Shown: piece after piece, positions 22,693-30,616 of the stretch | How positions within the stretch are numbered: the stretch's first letter is position 1 | How the letters are laid out: every line of letters starts with the position of its first letter | Origin: an uncultured Bacteroidales bacterium | GTDB taxonomy: Bacteria; Bacteroidota; Bacteroidia; Bacteroidales; WCHB1-69 | Length of the DNA: 42,188 nt | Direction: 5' to 3' | Assembly (NCBI GenBank): GCA_946413585.1 | Contig: CAMKLG010000026.1 | Span: 1 to 42,188 of the forward strand | Notes under the pieces: model-generated | Database searches by the model: none | Seen by the model: only the letters and a program-made list of their open reading frames with translations | Told to the model about the DNA's origin: nothing | Program-made: the position numbers and the translations under genes

Positions 22693-24540
22693 ATGAACGA
22701 CGAAAAATTATTCACCGAATTCCCGCCCGTGACCACGGAGCAGTGGGAAGCAACCATCAATAAAGACCTCAAAGGGGCTGATTATGAGAAAAAATTAGTC
22801 TGGAGAACCGATGAAGGTTTCCAAGTTCGCCCCTATTATCGTGCTGAAAATCTGAAGGATTTGGACTACCTGAAGACCATGCCAAACGAATTTCCCTATA
22901 CGCGCGGCACAAACCCGCACGACAATTCCTGGGAAATCGTACAAGAAGTGGAAGAATCAGATCCTGCCAAGGCTAACGCCATCGCAGTGGATGCCCTCAA
23001 ACGCGGCGCAACCTGCATCGCCTTCAATGCGACCAATGCAGATAACGCTACTGCTTTGGAAACTTTGCTGAAAGGTATCGATCTGAATGTCAACGGAGTA
23101 CAGTTCAACCACGTAAAGAGTTACCTCGATTTGATGAAGAACTTCGTCGCTTACGTGGAAAAAAACAACTTCGATAAAGAAAAAGTGCAAGGCAGCATCA
23201 ACTTCGATCCGCTGACCTATCGCCTCAAACACAATAAATTCTGGAAATCCGCTGAAGAAGATATGCAGCAGGCCCTCCAATTGCTGGAAATGAACGGCTG
23301 CATGAGAAACTTCAAGGTCATCAACGTGAACGGCATCACACTGCACAACGCTGGTGCAACCATCGTGCAAGAACTGGCTTACACGCTCAATATGGCCAAC
23401 GAATACTTGGCTTTTTGCACCGAAAAGGGTCTTAAACCTGAAAAAGTGGCATCTCGCATGCAACTCACCCTCTCTGTAGGCTCCAATTATTTCATGGAAA
23501 TCGCGAAATTGCGTGCTGCCCGTCTGCTCTGGTCCACAATGGTGGCTCAGTACAAACCCAAATGCGACTGCGCGTACAAAATCCATATCAATACCGTTGC
23601 ATCTACTTGGAACAAAACCCTTTACGACCCATACGTTAACATGTTGCGCAGCACTACTGAAGGTATGTCTGCCGCTATTGGCGGTTCAGATTCCATTTCT
23701 CTGCAACCGTTCGATGTGGCTTACAAGGAATCCGACGAGTTCTCTCGCCGCATCTCCCGCAACGTACAGGTCATCCTCAAAGAGGAAGCTTTCATGGATC
23801 GTGTGGTGGATCCCGCCGCAGGTTCTTACTACATTGAGAATCTCACCAATTCCATCGCAGAAAATGCTTGGAAATTGTTCCAAAGTGTTGAGCAACAAGG
23901 CGGTGCCCTCAAAGCCATCGAAGACGGCACGATGAAAGCCGCTATCGAAGAGAGTTGCCAAAAACGCGATATGAACATCGCCACTCGCCGCTATATCTTG
24001 CTGGGTACCAACCAATATCCGAACATCAACGAGATGATGGCCGACAAGATTGAACGCATAGTCAAAGATGAAAACGAAGGGTTGAAGACTTATCGCGGTG
24101 CCATGGCGTTCGAAGAACTGCGTTTGGAAACGGAAAAATACGCCAAGATCAACCATCGCCCTTCCGTCTATTTGCTGAAACTCGGTAATCTGGCTATGCG
24201 TCAGGCACGTGCTGGTTTCATCACCAACTTCTTCGGATGCGCTGGTTATCAGATTGTTGAGCCTGCAGGTTTCGCTACTGTCGAAGAAGGTGTGAAGGCT
24301 GCTGGCGAGGCAAAGCCCGACCTCATCGTGGTATGCAGCTCCGACGACGAATACGCCACCCTCGGTGTGGAAGCCGCTCAACAGTGCAAGGCTCAATATC
24401 CGAATACACCGTTCCTCGTGGCTGGCAACCCTACCGAATGCCTCGATGCACTCAAAGCCGCAGGCACCGACGACTTCATCCACGTGAGAGTCAACATTTT
24501 GGAATCTTTGAGAAAATATAATCAGCTGTTGCTGAAATAA
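22693..24540 (+). CDS. mutA: Methylmalonyl-CoA mutase small (beta) subunit
   Basis: The 615-residue protein is the non-catalytic small subunit of the B12-dependent mutase that interconverts succinyl-CoA and methylmalonyl-CoA in propionate metabolism. Diagnostic blocks are RPYYRAENLKDLDYLKT near the start, IHINTVASTWNKTLYDPYVNMLRSTTEGMSAAIGGSDS around 300-338, and PAAGSYYIENLT. The C-terminal B12-binding-like domain (about 500-615) lacks the DxHxxG cobalamin motif, as in other small subunits. The gene for the large, cobalamin-binding subunit (mutB) normally follows directly, but a strong terminator and a SIMPL-domain gene follow here instead. A heterodimer would need mutB elsewhere in the genome. 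Confidence 0.95.
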   Translation: MNDEKLFTEFPPVTTEQWEATINKDLKGADYEKKLVWRTDEGFQVRPYYRAENLKDLDYLKTMPNEFPYTRGTNPHDNSWEIVQEVEESDPAKANAIAVDALKRGATCIAFNATNADNATALETLLKGIDLNVNGVQFNHVKSYLDLMKNFVAYVEKNNFDKEKVQGSINFDPLTYRLKHNKFWKSAEEDMQQALQLLEMNGCMRNFKVINVNGITLHNAGATIVQELAYTLNMANEYLAFCTEKGLKPEKVASRMQLTLSVGSNYFMEIAKLRAARLLWSTMVAQYKPKCDCAYKIHINTVASTWNKTLYDPYVNMLRSTTEGMSAAIGGSDSISLQPFDVAYKESDEFSRRISRNVQVILKEEAFMDRVVDPAAGSYYIENLTNSIAENAWKLFQSVEQQGGALKAIEDGTMKAAIEESCQKRDMNIATRRYILLGTNQYPNINEMMADKIERIVKDENEGLKTYRGAMAFEELRLETEKYAKINHRPSVYLLKLGNLAMRQARAGFITNFFGCAGYQIVEPAGFATVEEGVKAAGEAKPDLIVVCSSDDEYATLGVEAAQQCKAQYPNTPFLVAGNPTECLDALKAAGTDDFIHVRVNILESLRKYNQLLLK

Positions 24541-24565
24541 TTTCGACAATTCTATAAAAACACGT

Positions 24566-24598
24566 AAGAGGGTGTATCGTTGGATACACCCTCTTTTG
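24566..24598 (+). terminator. Intrinsic terminator after mutA
   Basis: A perfect 13-bp stem, AAGAGGGTGTATC with its complement, has a GTTG loop and is followed by a short T run. It lies 26 nt after the mutA stop codon. This strongly suggests that transcription ends here. Confidence 0.92.
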
Positions 24599-24719
24599 CA
24601 ATAGTCATAGTCTAATGTCATAGTCACCGCACCACCGTCACAAATCACAAATCAACACAATAATTCCTCTACCTCCGCGTTATTTACACTGATTTCTAAA
24701 CATTCAAAATACATCGAAT

Positions 24720-25457
24720 ATGAAAAACAAATGGGTTCCAATCGCGATTATCGCTAGTATCGGATTGTTCTTGGCCGCTATAGCCATCGGCGTGGCCTAT
24801 TATCAAACCAAAAAACCGCAGAAAACGGTCTCCATCGTAGGTTTGGCAGAGAAAGACTTCACCTCCGACCTTATCGTTTGGGAATTCGAATTTTCCGCCA
24901 AAGGTGCGGACATGAAGGAAGCTTACGCCAACCTCAAAGAACAAAGTGAAGTGGTAAAAGCTTACCTCAAAAAAGCGAACATTCCTGAAAAGGAAATCGA
25001 CTTTAAGAAGGTTTCCACCCGCACCAACTACCGTTCTTTCTACGATGCCAACAACCGCTGGCACGAAGAATTCGACGGCTACATCGCTGAACAGGTGGTG
25101 CGCATCGAGTCACACGACATCGACAAAGTGGAGGCTCTTACCCGTGACATCTCTGAACTCTATGACCAAAACATCATGATTGAGAATCACAATCCTGAAT
25201 ATTATTACACGAAACTGGCCGATTTGAAGCTGCAAATGCTTGCTGAGGCCTCCCAAGATGCGAAAAACCGTGCCGAAACCATTACCAAGAGCGCTGGTGC
25301 GAAGTTAGGCGACCTCAAGAGTGCCAACATGGGCGTGTTCCAAATCACAAAACCCAACTCTTCCGAGGAAGACTACACCTGGGGCGGTGCTTTCAACACC
25401 TCATCCAAGGAAAAACGCGCCAGCATTAACATGCGGTTGACCTATTACGTGAAATAA
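24720..25457 (+). CDS. SIMPL-domain (DUF541) membrane-anchored protein
   Basis: The 245-residue protein has one N-terminal membrane segment (about 7-27) and a SIMPL domain. The domain opens KTVSIVGLAEKDFTSDLIVWEFEFSA, where family members carry a similar VxGxGxxxxxPD-type strand, and has VKAYLKKANIPEKEIDF, later AEASQDAKNRAETITKSAGAKLGDL and a C-terminal INMRLTYYVK. The function of the family is uncertain; some members associate with signalling kinases or affect stress survival. It follows the mutA terminator by about 120 nt and ends before its own hairpin terminator, so it is probably transcribed alone. The promoter is not clear. Confidence 0.88.
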   Translation: MKNKWVPIAIIASIGLFLAAIAIGVAYYQTKKPQKTVSIVGLAEKDFTSDLIVWEFEFSAKGADMKEAYANLKEQSEVVKAYLKKANIPEKEIDFKKVSTRTNYRSFYDANNRWHEEFDGYIAEQVVRIESHDIDKVEALTRDISELYDQNIMIENHNPEYYYTKLADLKLQMLAEASQDAKNRAETITKSAGAKLGDLKSANMGVFQITKPNSSEEDYTWGGAFNTSSKEKRASINMRLTYYVK

Positions 25458-25480
25458 CTCTTATTTTACGACACCCCCAT

Positions 25481-25520
25481 TGTGGAGATGTTGTGCGCAA
25501 CGTCTCCACACATTTTATAT
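25481..25520 (+). terminator. Intrinsic terminator after the SIMPL gene
   Basis: TGTGGAGATGTTG and GCAACGTCTCCACA form a stem of about 13 bp with one G-U pair and a 3-nt loop, followed by the T-rich cattttatat. It is 24 nt after the SIMPL stop codon. Confidence 0.7.
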
Positions 25521-25532
25521 CCGCATTTTTTA

Positions 25533-25540
25533 TATTTTTG
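25533..25540 (+). promoter_or_regulatory. -7 element of the ridA promoter
   Basis: TATTTTTG, preceded by an A/T-rich region with a possible -33 TTTTA, fits the Bacteroidota promoter. The ridA start is at 25564, 24 nt downstream. Confidence 0.5.
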
Positions 25541-25563
25541 CGCTTTCAAAATTTTAACCCATT

Positions 25564-25938
25564 ATGAAGAAAGTCATCCATACCAACAATGCACCGGCCG
25601 CCATCGGCCCTTACAGCCAAGCTATTGAAGCCAACGGAATGCTGTTTATCTCCGGTCAAATTCCCGTAAATCCCGCCAACGGCACTGTACCTGAGGGAAT
25701 TACCGCTCAAACTGAGCAAGTGATGAAGAACATCGCTGCTATCCTCGAAGAAGCTGGCTACACCTTCGACAACGTGGTGAAAACGACCTGTCTGCTCAGC
25801 GACATCGCCAATTTTGCCGCTATGAACGAGGTTTATGCTACCCGCTTCCCTTCCAATCCGCCGGCTCGTGCCGCCTTCGCTGTGCGCGACCTTCCCAAAG
25901 GCGTAATGGTCGAAATCGAAGTCATCGCTGTAAAATAA
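25564..25938 (+). CDS. ridA: RidA/YjgF family enamine/imine deaminase
   Basis: The 124-residue protein hydrolyses reactive enamine/imine intermediates such as 2-aminoacrylate released by PLP enzymes. The family blocks are IGPYSQAIEANGMLFISGQIPVNP near the start, EQVMKNIAAILEEAGYTFDNVVKTTCLL, PARAAFAVRDLP (with the conserved Arg that binds the carboxylate) and GVMVEIEVIAV at the end. Length is typical. It is followed by a terminator shared with the convergent ubiA-type gene. Confidence 0.96.
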   Translation: MKKVIHTNNAPAAIGPYSQAIEANGMLFISGQIPVNPANGTVPEGITAQTEQVMKNIAAILEEAGYTFDNVVKTTCLLSDIANFAAMNEVYATRFPSNPPARAAFAVRDLPKGVMVEIEVIAVK

Positions 25939-25957
25939 AGCATTGCGAGTCCTAACG

Positions 25958-25990
25958 AAAAAACGTGACGAATAATCGTCACGTTTTTTT
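25958..25990. terminator. Bidirectional terminator between ridA and the UbiA gene
   Basis: ACGTGACGA and TCGTCACGT form a perfect 9-bp stem with an ATAA loop, flanked by an A tract on the left and a T tract on the right. It can therefore work in both directions. The T tract touches the stop codon of the minus-strand UbiA-type gene (stop at 25990-25992). Confidence 0.92.
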
Positions 25991-26979
25991 TAGCTGATTA
26001 ACGAACAAATAATGAATATAATGCTTGCAAATTGAAGAATATTGCGAGCAAGATACCATCGGATAGCGAACCATTCGAGATGTTTCTCTTGAATCATATC
26101 CCAATGTTCCATAGGTCCGTACCATTTTTTTCGGTCAAACTCACGCTCAGGATGGTAACAAAATTGGATCAACAGGTAAAAAAGAGCGATAGATAAAGGA
26201 AGAATGAGGAATATCGCGCTGAAAAAAGGATGCAGATATTTGAATATCAGCGATATAAGAAGTATGAGATACGGAGTGAAGTTGAAGATAGCAGAAGCGA
26301 AAAGTTTCCACCTCGCAGTTTTCATGACCTCCGCCAATGTTTTCTTGCCCACTTTTTGATCGGCAGTGGCATCCATGATGGAGTGCGTATATAATATATT
26401 TACAACCCACAGCCCGACGGCCAACGAGACGACGAACACCTCTGTGGTGAATAGACCGCACGCCGCATAATAGACCCCCGCCATCAACAACGGTCCGAAA
26501 ATGATGCCCGTAACCAATTCACCCAAACCATGATAGCAAAAGCGAATCGGTTTACCGGAATAGAAAAAACCAAGGAATCCAGCCGCAAATGCGATGTAAA
26601 GCGGTGTTAGTCCGCGCGTTACGAAAACAATGCAGCCCAACAGCAACGCAGCCAACCCAAAAAGGGATGCTACGATAAACAGCTGTTTCGGAGTAGCTTC
26701 ACCAGAATAAAGATAGGGACTTTTGGCCGTACGGGCACGTTGTCCCTCAGAAGCTGTCTGCTCGCGAACCTCCTCACTATGAAACTGATAATCAAAGTAA
26801 TCGTCGAAAAGGTTTACAGAAAGATGCGCCAACATCACCCCGATGACCGCCACGATGCTCAATCCAATGGAAAAGTTTTCATTCCCCACTGCCATAAACA
26901 CAGCTACTAACGCAGGCAGTGCACTCTGCGGCAACGCGACAGCACGCGCATTTTGGATCCAATAAAGGAGTTTTTTCAT
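25990..26979 (-). CDS. UbiA-superfamily prenyltransferase (MenA-like)
   Basis: From the ATG at 26979 the protein has 329 residues; an upstream GTG at 27009 falls in the repeat and is disfavoured. It has about eight membrane helices and the two aspartate-rich motifs of the superfamily: HLSVNLFDDYFDY (first, NxxxD) and DATADQKVGKKTLAEVM (second). LYSGEATPKQLF, GFFYSGKPIRFCYHGLGEL and GIIFGPLLMAGVYY resemble 1,4-dihydroxy-2-naphthoate polyprenyltransferases of menaquinone synthesis. Many UbiA relatives act on other aromatic substrates, so the substrate is tentative. No other men genes are in the window. A palindromic repeat occupies its 5' region. Confidence 0.88.
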   Translation of the reverse strand: MKKLLYWIQNARAVALPQSALPALVAVFMAVGNENFSIGLSIVAVIGVMLAHLSVNLFDDYFDYQFHSEEVREQTASEGQRARTAKSPYLYSGEATPKQLFIVASLFGLAALLLGCIVFVTRGLTPLYIAFAAGFLGFFYSGKPIRFCYHGLGELVTGIIFGPLLMAGVYYAACGLFTTEVFVVSLAVGLWVVNILYTHSIMDATADQKVGKKTLAEVMKTARWKLFASAIFNFTPYLILLISLIFKYLHPFFSAIFLILPLSIALFYLLIQFCYHPEREFDRKKWYGPMEHWDMIQEKHLEWFAIRWYLARNILQFASIIFIICSLIS

Positions 26980-26991
26980 TTTTTTGACTGT

Positions 26992-27060
26992 CCCCACACT
27001 GCGCTTCACTTGTATGGGGTTATTAAAATCTTGTCCCTTCGGGACTATTTAATGAATTAT
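26992..27060 (+). repeat. Multi-hairpin palindromic intergenic element, copy 2
   Basis: CCCCACAC at 26992-26999 pairs with GTATGGGG at 27012-27019, and GTCCC-TTC-GGGAC at 27033-27045 forms a second hairpin, followed by tatttaatgaatta. It shares the first hairpin sequence with the 21063 copy and the same order, with the tail diverged. It sits directly upstream of the UbiA-type gene start. Confidence 0.75.
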
Positions 27061-27067
27061 TTTCTAC

Positions 27068-27094
27068 AAAAAAACCACCTGTATGGACAGATGG
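27068..27094 (-). terminator. Intrinsic terminator after tRNA-Glu
   Basis: On the minus strand CCATCTGT-CCAT-ACAGGTGG (8-bp stem, one G-U type pair) is followed by seven T residues. It lies 10 nt downstream of the tRNA 3' end. Confidence 0.88.
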
Positions 27095-27104
27095 CCTTGT
27101 TTTG

Positions 27105-27176
27105 TACTGCGTACGAGAATCGAACTCGTATTGCAAGATTGAGAATCTTGATTCCTAACCGTTAGAAGAACGCAGC
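27105..27176 (-). tRNA. tRNA-Glu (anticodon CTC)
   Basis: The minus-strand 72-nt sequence folds as a cloverleaf. The acceptor stem is GCTGCGT/ACGCAGT (with a G-U first pair), the anticodon stem CAAGA/TCTTG with loop TTCTCAA (anticodon CTC), and the T arm ACGAG-TTCGATT-CTCGT. The discriminator base is A, and CCA is not encoded (CAA follows). The D arm contains TCTAACGGTTAGGAA. It reads GAG codons. A TATTTTTG promoter element lies upstream (27192-27199) and a terminator downstream, so it is a single-gene transcript. Confidence 0.93.
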
Positions 27177-27191
27177 AGTTGAAATCGGCGG

Positions 27192-27199
27192 CAAAAATA
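27192..27199 (-). promoter_or_regulatory. -7 element of the tRNA-Glu promoter
   Basis: TATTTTTG on the minus strand fits TAnnTTTG, 15 nt upstream of the mature tRNA 5' end. Confidence 0.45.
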
Positions 27200-27297
27200 C
27201 ACTTTTTTTTGATACGACGATATATGGATGCAAAATTTTTATTGGGAGGCATCTGCGTCCCGCAAATATGACCCTGGAAAGGCACCGATGCACGTCT

Positions 27298-28146
27298 CTA
27301 CAACGGCCTCACCATCCCTTGCAACAATTTAATCTCCTCCGCCCACAACGTCTCATCTGGAGTCTCAAGAATCAACGGCATATTGTCGAAACGTGAATCT
27401 TGCATGAAACGTTCGAAAAACTCCATGCCAAGAAGACCCTTGCCGATACTGTCGTGGCGATCCACGCGACTACCAAACTCCTTCTTCGTATCATTGAGAT
27501 GGACAGCTCTCAAATAGTTCGCACCAATGGTTTCGTCAAACTCCTGCCATGTCTGCTTGTAACCCTCTTCAGTTTTGAGGTCATAACCTGCAGAGTAGGT
27601 ATGACAAGTGTCTATACATACGCCTACGCGACTCTTATCTTCCACTTTATCAATGATATAGGCAATATGTTGAAAACTAAAGCCGACATTGGTGCCCTGA
27701 CCTGCCGTGTTTTCAATAACAGCAGTCACGCCGGTCGTTTTGTCCAATGCCATATTGATGCTCTCCGCAATCAACGTCAAACAGGCTTCGAGGGAGATTT
27801 GTTTGAGATGACTGCCAGGGTGGAAATTAAGCATTTTTAACCCTAATTGCTCGCAACGTTGCATCTCTTCGAAGAACGACTTCCGGGATTTTTCCAGACC
27901 TTCCGGATCGGGACTGCCGAGATTGATGAGGTAGCTATCATGGGGCAACACATAATCAGAGGAAATACCTGATTTCTCGAGGTTCTCCTTGAAAGCTGAT
28001 ATGGATTTCTCGCTCAATGGGGTGGTAAACCACTGCCGTTGATTCTTGGTGAACAGGGCAAACGCAGTTGCACCCACCTGCATGGCATTCAACGGGGCAT
28101 TCTCCACGCCACCGGATGCACTAACGTGCGGACCTATGTATTTCAT
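27298..28146 (-). CDS. nfo: Endonuclease IV (AP endonuclease)
   Basis: The 282-residue TIM-barrel enzyme cleaves the backbone 5' to abasic sites in base-excision repair. The metal and substrate motifs are all present: [10 protein letters not shown] at the start, [75 protein letters not shown] and a C-terminal LILETP. Length is typical (280-285). It is the third repair-type gene in the window, with mutY and tatD. A degenerate palindromic element lies just upstream. Confidence 0.96.
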   Translation of the reverse strand: MKYIGPHVSASGGVENAPLNAMQVGATAFALFTKNQRQWFTTPLSEKSISAFKENLEKSGISSDYVLPHDSYLINLGSPDPEGLEKSRKSFFEEMQRCEQLGLKMLNFHPGSHLKQISLEACLTLIAESINMALDKTTGVTAVIENTAGQGTNVGFSFQHIAYIIDKVEDKSRVGVCIDTCHTYSAGYDLKTEEGYKQTWQEFDETIGANYLRAVHLNDTKKEFGSRVDRHDSIGKGLLGMEFFERFMQDSRFDNMPLILETPDETLWAEEIKLLQGMVRPL

Positions 28147-28164
28147 ATTATTTTTTTTCGTTTT

Positions 28165-28240
28165 GATTCCAGGGATTGCGCTTCGTTTACCCCCTGCTAC
28201 CGAGCTTTTGCCCCTGTCGAGGCTGATTAAGGAAGTAGCT
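28165..28240 (+). repeat. Multi-hairpin palindromic intergenic element, degenerate copy 3
   Basis: The stretch contains tgcgcttcgttta, ttttgcccctgtcgaggctg and attaaggaagtag. This matches the tail of the 21063 copy (ttttgcctctccgaggctg then cttaaggaattg) with the GCC-loop-GGC hairpin retained and the first CCCC hairpin lost or degenerate. It lies upstream of the nfo start in the same orientation as the other two copies. Confidence 0.6.
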
Positions 28241-28273
28241 TGTTATATATTAGGATTATCCATTCCCTATTCT

Positions 28274-29311
28274 CTAATCCCTTAACCGGATATCCACAAC
28301 ACCTTCTTTGTCGGTGACATTACCGATAACGTAGGCTTTCTCTCCAAGCTCGTTAAACATCTTGACAGTGCGGTCTGCGTCTTTCGAATCAACCATCAAA
28401 ACCATACCGATACCCATGTTGAAGACGTTGAACATTTCGCGATGGTTGATTTTGCCGTACTTCTCGAGGAACGGGAAGATGGCGGGCATTTCCCAATTGT
28501 GTTCATCCACGAAAATGCCTTGTCCTTCACGCAGTGCGCGTGGGATATTTTCGTCGAAACCGCCACCCGTGATGTGACAGATAGCGTGAATATCAACATT
28601 TTTTAACACTTCTAAAACGGGCTTCACGTAGATGCGCGTCGGGGTGAGGAGCACATTACCAAGCGTATCTGGAAGGGTGTCATATTTCTTGTTGAGATCC
28701 AATTGGTTGTCTTTGAAGACAATCTTGCGCACGAGAGAGAAACCGTTGGAATGAACGCCGCTGGAAGCCAGACCGATGAGCACGTCACCGACTTTGACTT
28801 TGGAGCCGTCGATAAGTTTGGATTTCTCAACTGCACCCACTGTGAAACCAGCGATGTCGTATTCGTCCACATCGTACATATCGGGCATCTCCGCCGTTTC
28901 GCCGCCGATGAGTGCGCAATTGGACATCACACAACCGTCGGCCACGCCTTTGACAATAGCCTCAATTTTAGTGGGTTCATTCTTGCCCACCGCAATGTAA
29001 TCCAAGAAGAAAAGGGGTGCCGCGCCTTGCGCGAGTACGTCGTTCACGCACATAGCCACCGCATCCTGGCCGATGGTGTCGTGGCGATCCATCATGAACG
29101 CCAGCTTCAGTTTGGTGCCCACGCCGTCGGTACCACTAACCAGAACGGGTTCCTTGTAGCCGAGGGAGGCGAGATCGAACATGCCGCCGAAACTGCCGAT
29201 GTTACCCATCATGCCAGGACGGTTGGTGCGGGAAATATGTTTCTTGATGAGGCGCACTGACTCATAGCCAGCCTCTAATTGTACACCTGCTTCTTGATAT
29301 GCTTTTGACAT
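28274..29311 (-). CDS. purM: Phosphoribosylformylglycinamidine cyclo-ligase (AIR synthetase)
   Basis: PurM closes the imidazole ring in purine synthesis using ATP. The 345-residue protein has [36 protein letters not shown], the [11 protein letters not shown] signature with the following [23 protein letters not shown] and [13 protein letters not shown]. Bacteroidota versions often carry the same [17 protein letters not shown] block seen near 295-310. Other pur genes are not adjacent. Its ATG is 21 nt downstream of the queA stop on the same strand, so it may be read from the queA promoter. Confidence 0.97.
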   Translation of the reverse strand: MSKAYQEAGVQLEAGYESVRLIKKHISRTNRPGMMGNIGSFGGMFDLASLGYKEPVLVSGTDGVGTKLKLAFMMDRHDTIGQDAVAMCVNDVLAQGAAPLFFLDYIAVGKNEPTKIEAIVKGVADGCVMSNCALIGGETAEMPDMYDVDEYDIAGFTVGAVEKSKLIDGSKVKVGDVLIGLASSGVHSNGFSLVRKIVFKDNQLDLNKKYDTLPDTLGNVLLTPTRIYVKPVLEVLKNVDIHAICHITGGGFDENIPRALREGQGIFVDEHNWEMPAIFPFLEKYGKINHREMFNVFNMGIGMVLMVDSKDADRTVKMFNELGEKAYVIGNVTDKEGVVDIRLRD

Positions 29312-29332
29312 AGTTTATCGTATTAAAAAACG

Positions 29333-30406
29333 TTAAATAATCAACATGGCATCGCCGTAAGTGAGGAAGCGATATTTCTCAGCTACTGCCTCTTTGTAGG
29401 CTTTCATCACAAACTCGTAACCGCCGAACGCCGCCACCATCATCAGCATGGAACTTTGCGGAGCATGGAAGTTGGTAATCATGGCATTAGCTACCTTGAA
29501 TCGATAAGGCGGATAAATGAACTTGTTGGTCCACATATCCTCTTTTCCGTTCATTTCGGTGGTTTTCACCATTCCGGTATCATAGACGGAAGATTCAAGA
29601 GCCTTCATTGTGGTAGTACCTACCACGACAATTTTGTGCCCCGCTTTTTTCGTCTCGTTGATTTTGTCGGCGACTTCCGCACGAATAATCATGCGTTCAG
29701 AGTCAGGTTTATGCTTCGACAAATCTTCAACATCAATATCGTTAAAATTACTTAATCCGGCGTGCAACGTGATGTAGGTACGTTCAATACCTTTGATTTC
29801 CATTTTAGAAAGCAGGAAACGGCTGAAGTGGAAACCTGCAGCGGGAGCCACCACAGCACCCTCTTCCGTAGCGTAGATGGTCTGATAGTCGTCTTCGTCT
29901 GACGGCTCAATATCACGCAAACGTTGAATGTCGTTGGGCAGCGGGGTCGTACCAATCTCCATCAGCTTTTTCTTGAAAGCGTCGTGATCGCCGTCGAAAA
30001 GGAAGCGTAACGTACGACCGCGCGAGGTCGTGTTGTCGATAACCTCTGCCACCAAGCTGTCGTCTTCAGTAAAAGACAATTTGTTTCCGATACGGATTTT
30101 GCGAGCTGGATCCACCAGCACATCCCACAAACGACTCTCTTCATCCAATTCTCTTAGCAGAAAAACACGAATTTGGGCGCGAGTCTGTTCCTTCTCGCCG
30201 AACATCAACGCTGGGAAGACGCGAGTGTTGTTCATCACGAACAAATCCCCGTCGTCGAAGTAGTCAATAACATCCTTAAATAACTTATGCTCAATGGTTT
30301 GCGTCTTTCTATTGAGCACCATTAAGCGAGCCTCATCACGCTCTTTCACTGGATGCAGAGCAATCAATTCCTGAGGCAAATAATACTTGAATTCAGATAA
30401 TTTCAT
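29333..30406 (-). CDS. queA: S-adenosylmethionine:tRNA ribosyltransferase-isomerase
   Basis: QueA transfers the ribosyl part of SAM to preQ1-tRNA to give epoxyqueuosine. I start it at the ATG at 30406 ([19 protein letters not shown]); the upstream TTG at 30427 overlaps the promoter. The 357-residue product has [45 protein letters not shown], the [15 protein letters not shown] block and [18 protein letters not shown], the full family pattern. The -7 element TATTTTTG lies at 30424-30431, only about 18 nt before the start. Confidence 0.96.
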   Translation of the reverse strand: MKLSEFKYYLPQELIALHPVKERDEARLMVLNRKTQTIEHKLFKDVIDYFDDGDLFVMNNTRVFPALMFGEKEQTRAQIRVFLLRELDEESRLWDVLVDPARKIRIGNKLSFTEDDSLVAEVIDNTTSRGRTLRFLFDGDHDAFKKKLMEIGTTPLPNDIQRLRDIEPSDEDDYQTIYATEEGAVVAPAAGFHFSRFLLSKMEIKGIERTYITLHAGLSNFNDIDVEDLSKHKPDSERMIIRAEVADKINETKKAGHKIVVVGTTTMKALESSVYDTGMVKTTEMNGKEDMWTNKFIYPPYRFKVANAMITNFHAPQSSMLMMVAAFGGYEFVMKAYKEAVAEKYRFLTYGDAMLII

Positions 30407-30423
30407 CAACAAAAATTTAGCGT

Positions 30424-30431
30424 GCAAAAAT
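30424..30431 (-). promoter_or_regulatory. -7 element of the queA promoter
   Basis: Minus-strand TATTTTTG, followed by GCACGC, fits the Bacteroidota consensus. Its position supports the ATG at 30406 as the queA start, because an upstream TTG start would lie inside the promoter. Confidence 0.5.
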
Positions 30432-30517
30432 ACAATATTTTTATGCCTTTGTCAAGAGTTTTTTTTAGAAAAAATTCTTAAAAAATGCTAAAAGAAAAAC
30501 ACTTCGCCAAATACCCA

Positions 30518-30539
30518 TTGACAGTGTACTGTTTGTCAA
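30518..30539. promoter_or_regulatory. Dyad-symmetric sequence in the pepT promoter region, possible operator
   Basis: The 22-bp block runs from TTGACA to TGTCAA and encloses the ACAGT-GT-ACTGT inverted repeat. It lies just upstream of TACTTTTG (30547-30554), the likely -7 element of pepT, so a repressor or activator bound here would overlap the polymerase site. No binding protein can be named. Confidence 0.4.
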
Positions 30540-30616
30540 AAATTATTACTTTTGCTCTTCTTGTTTTAAAACGAAAGTTGATAAAGTAAATATTTAATAA
30601 CCAAATAATTACAATT

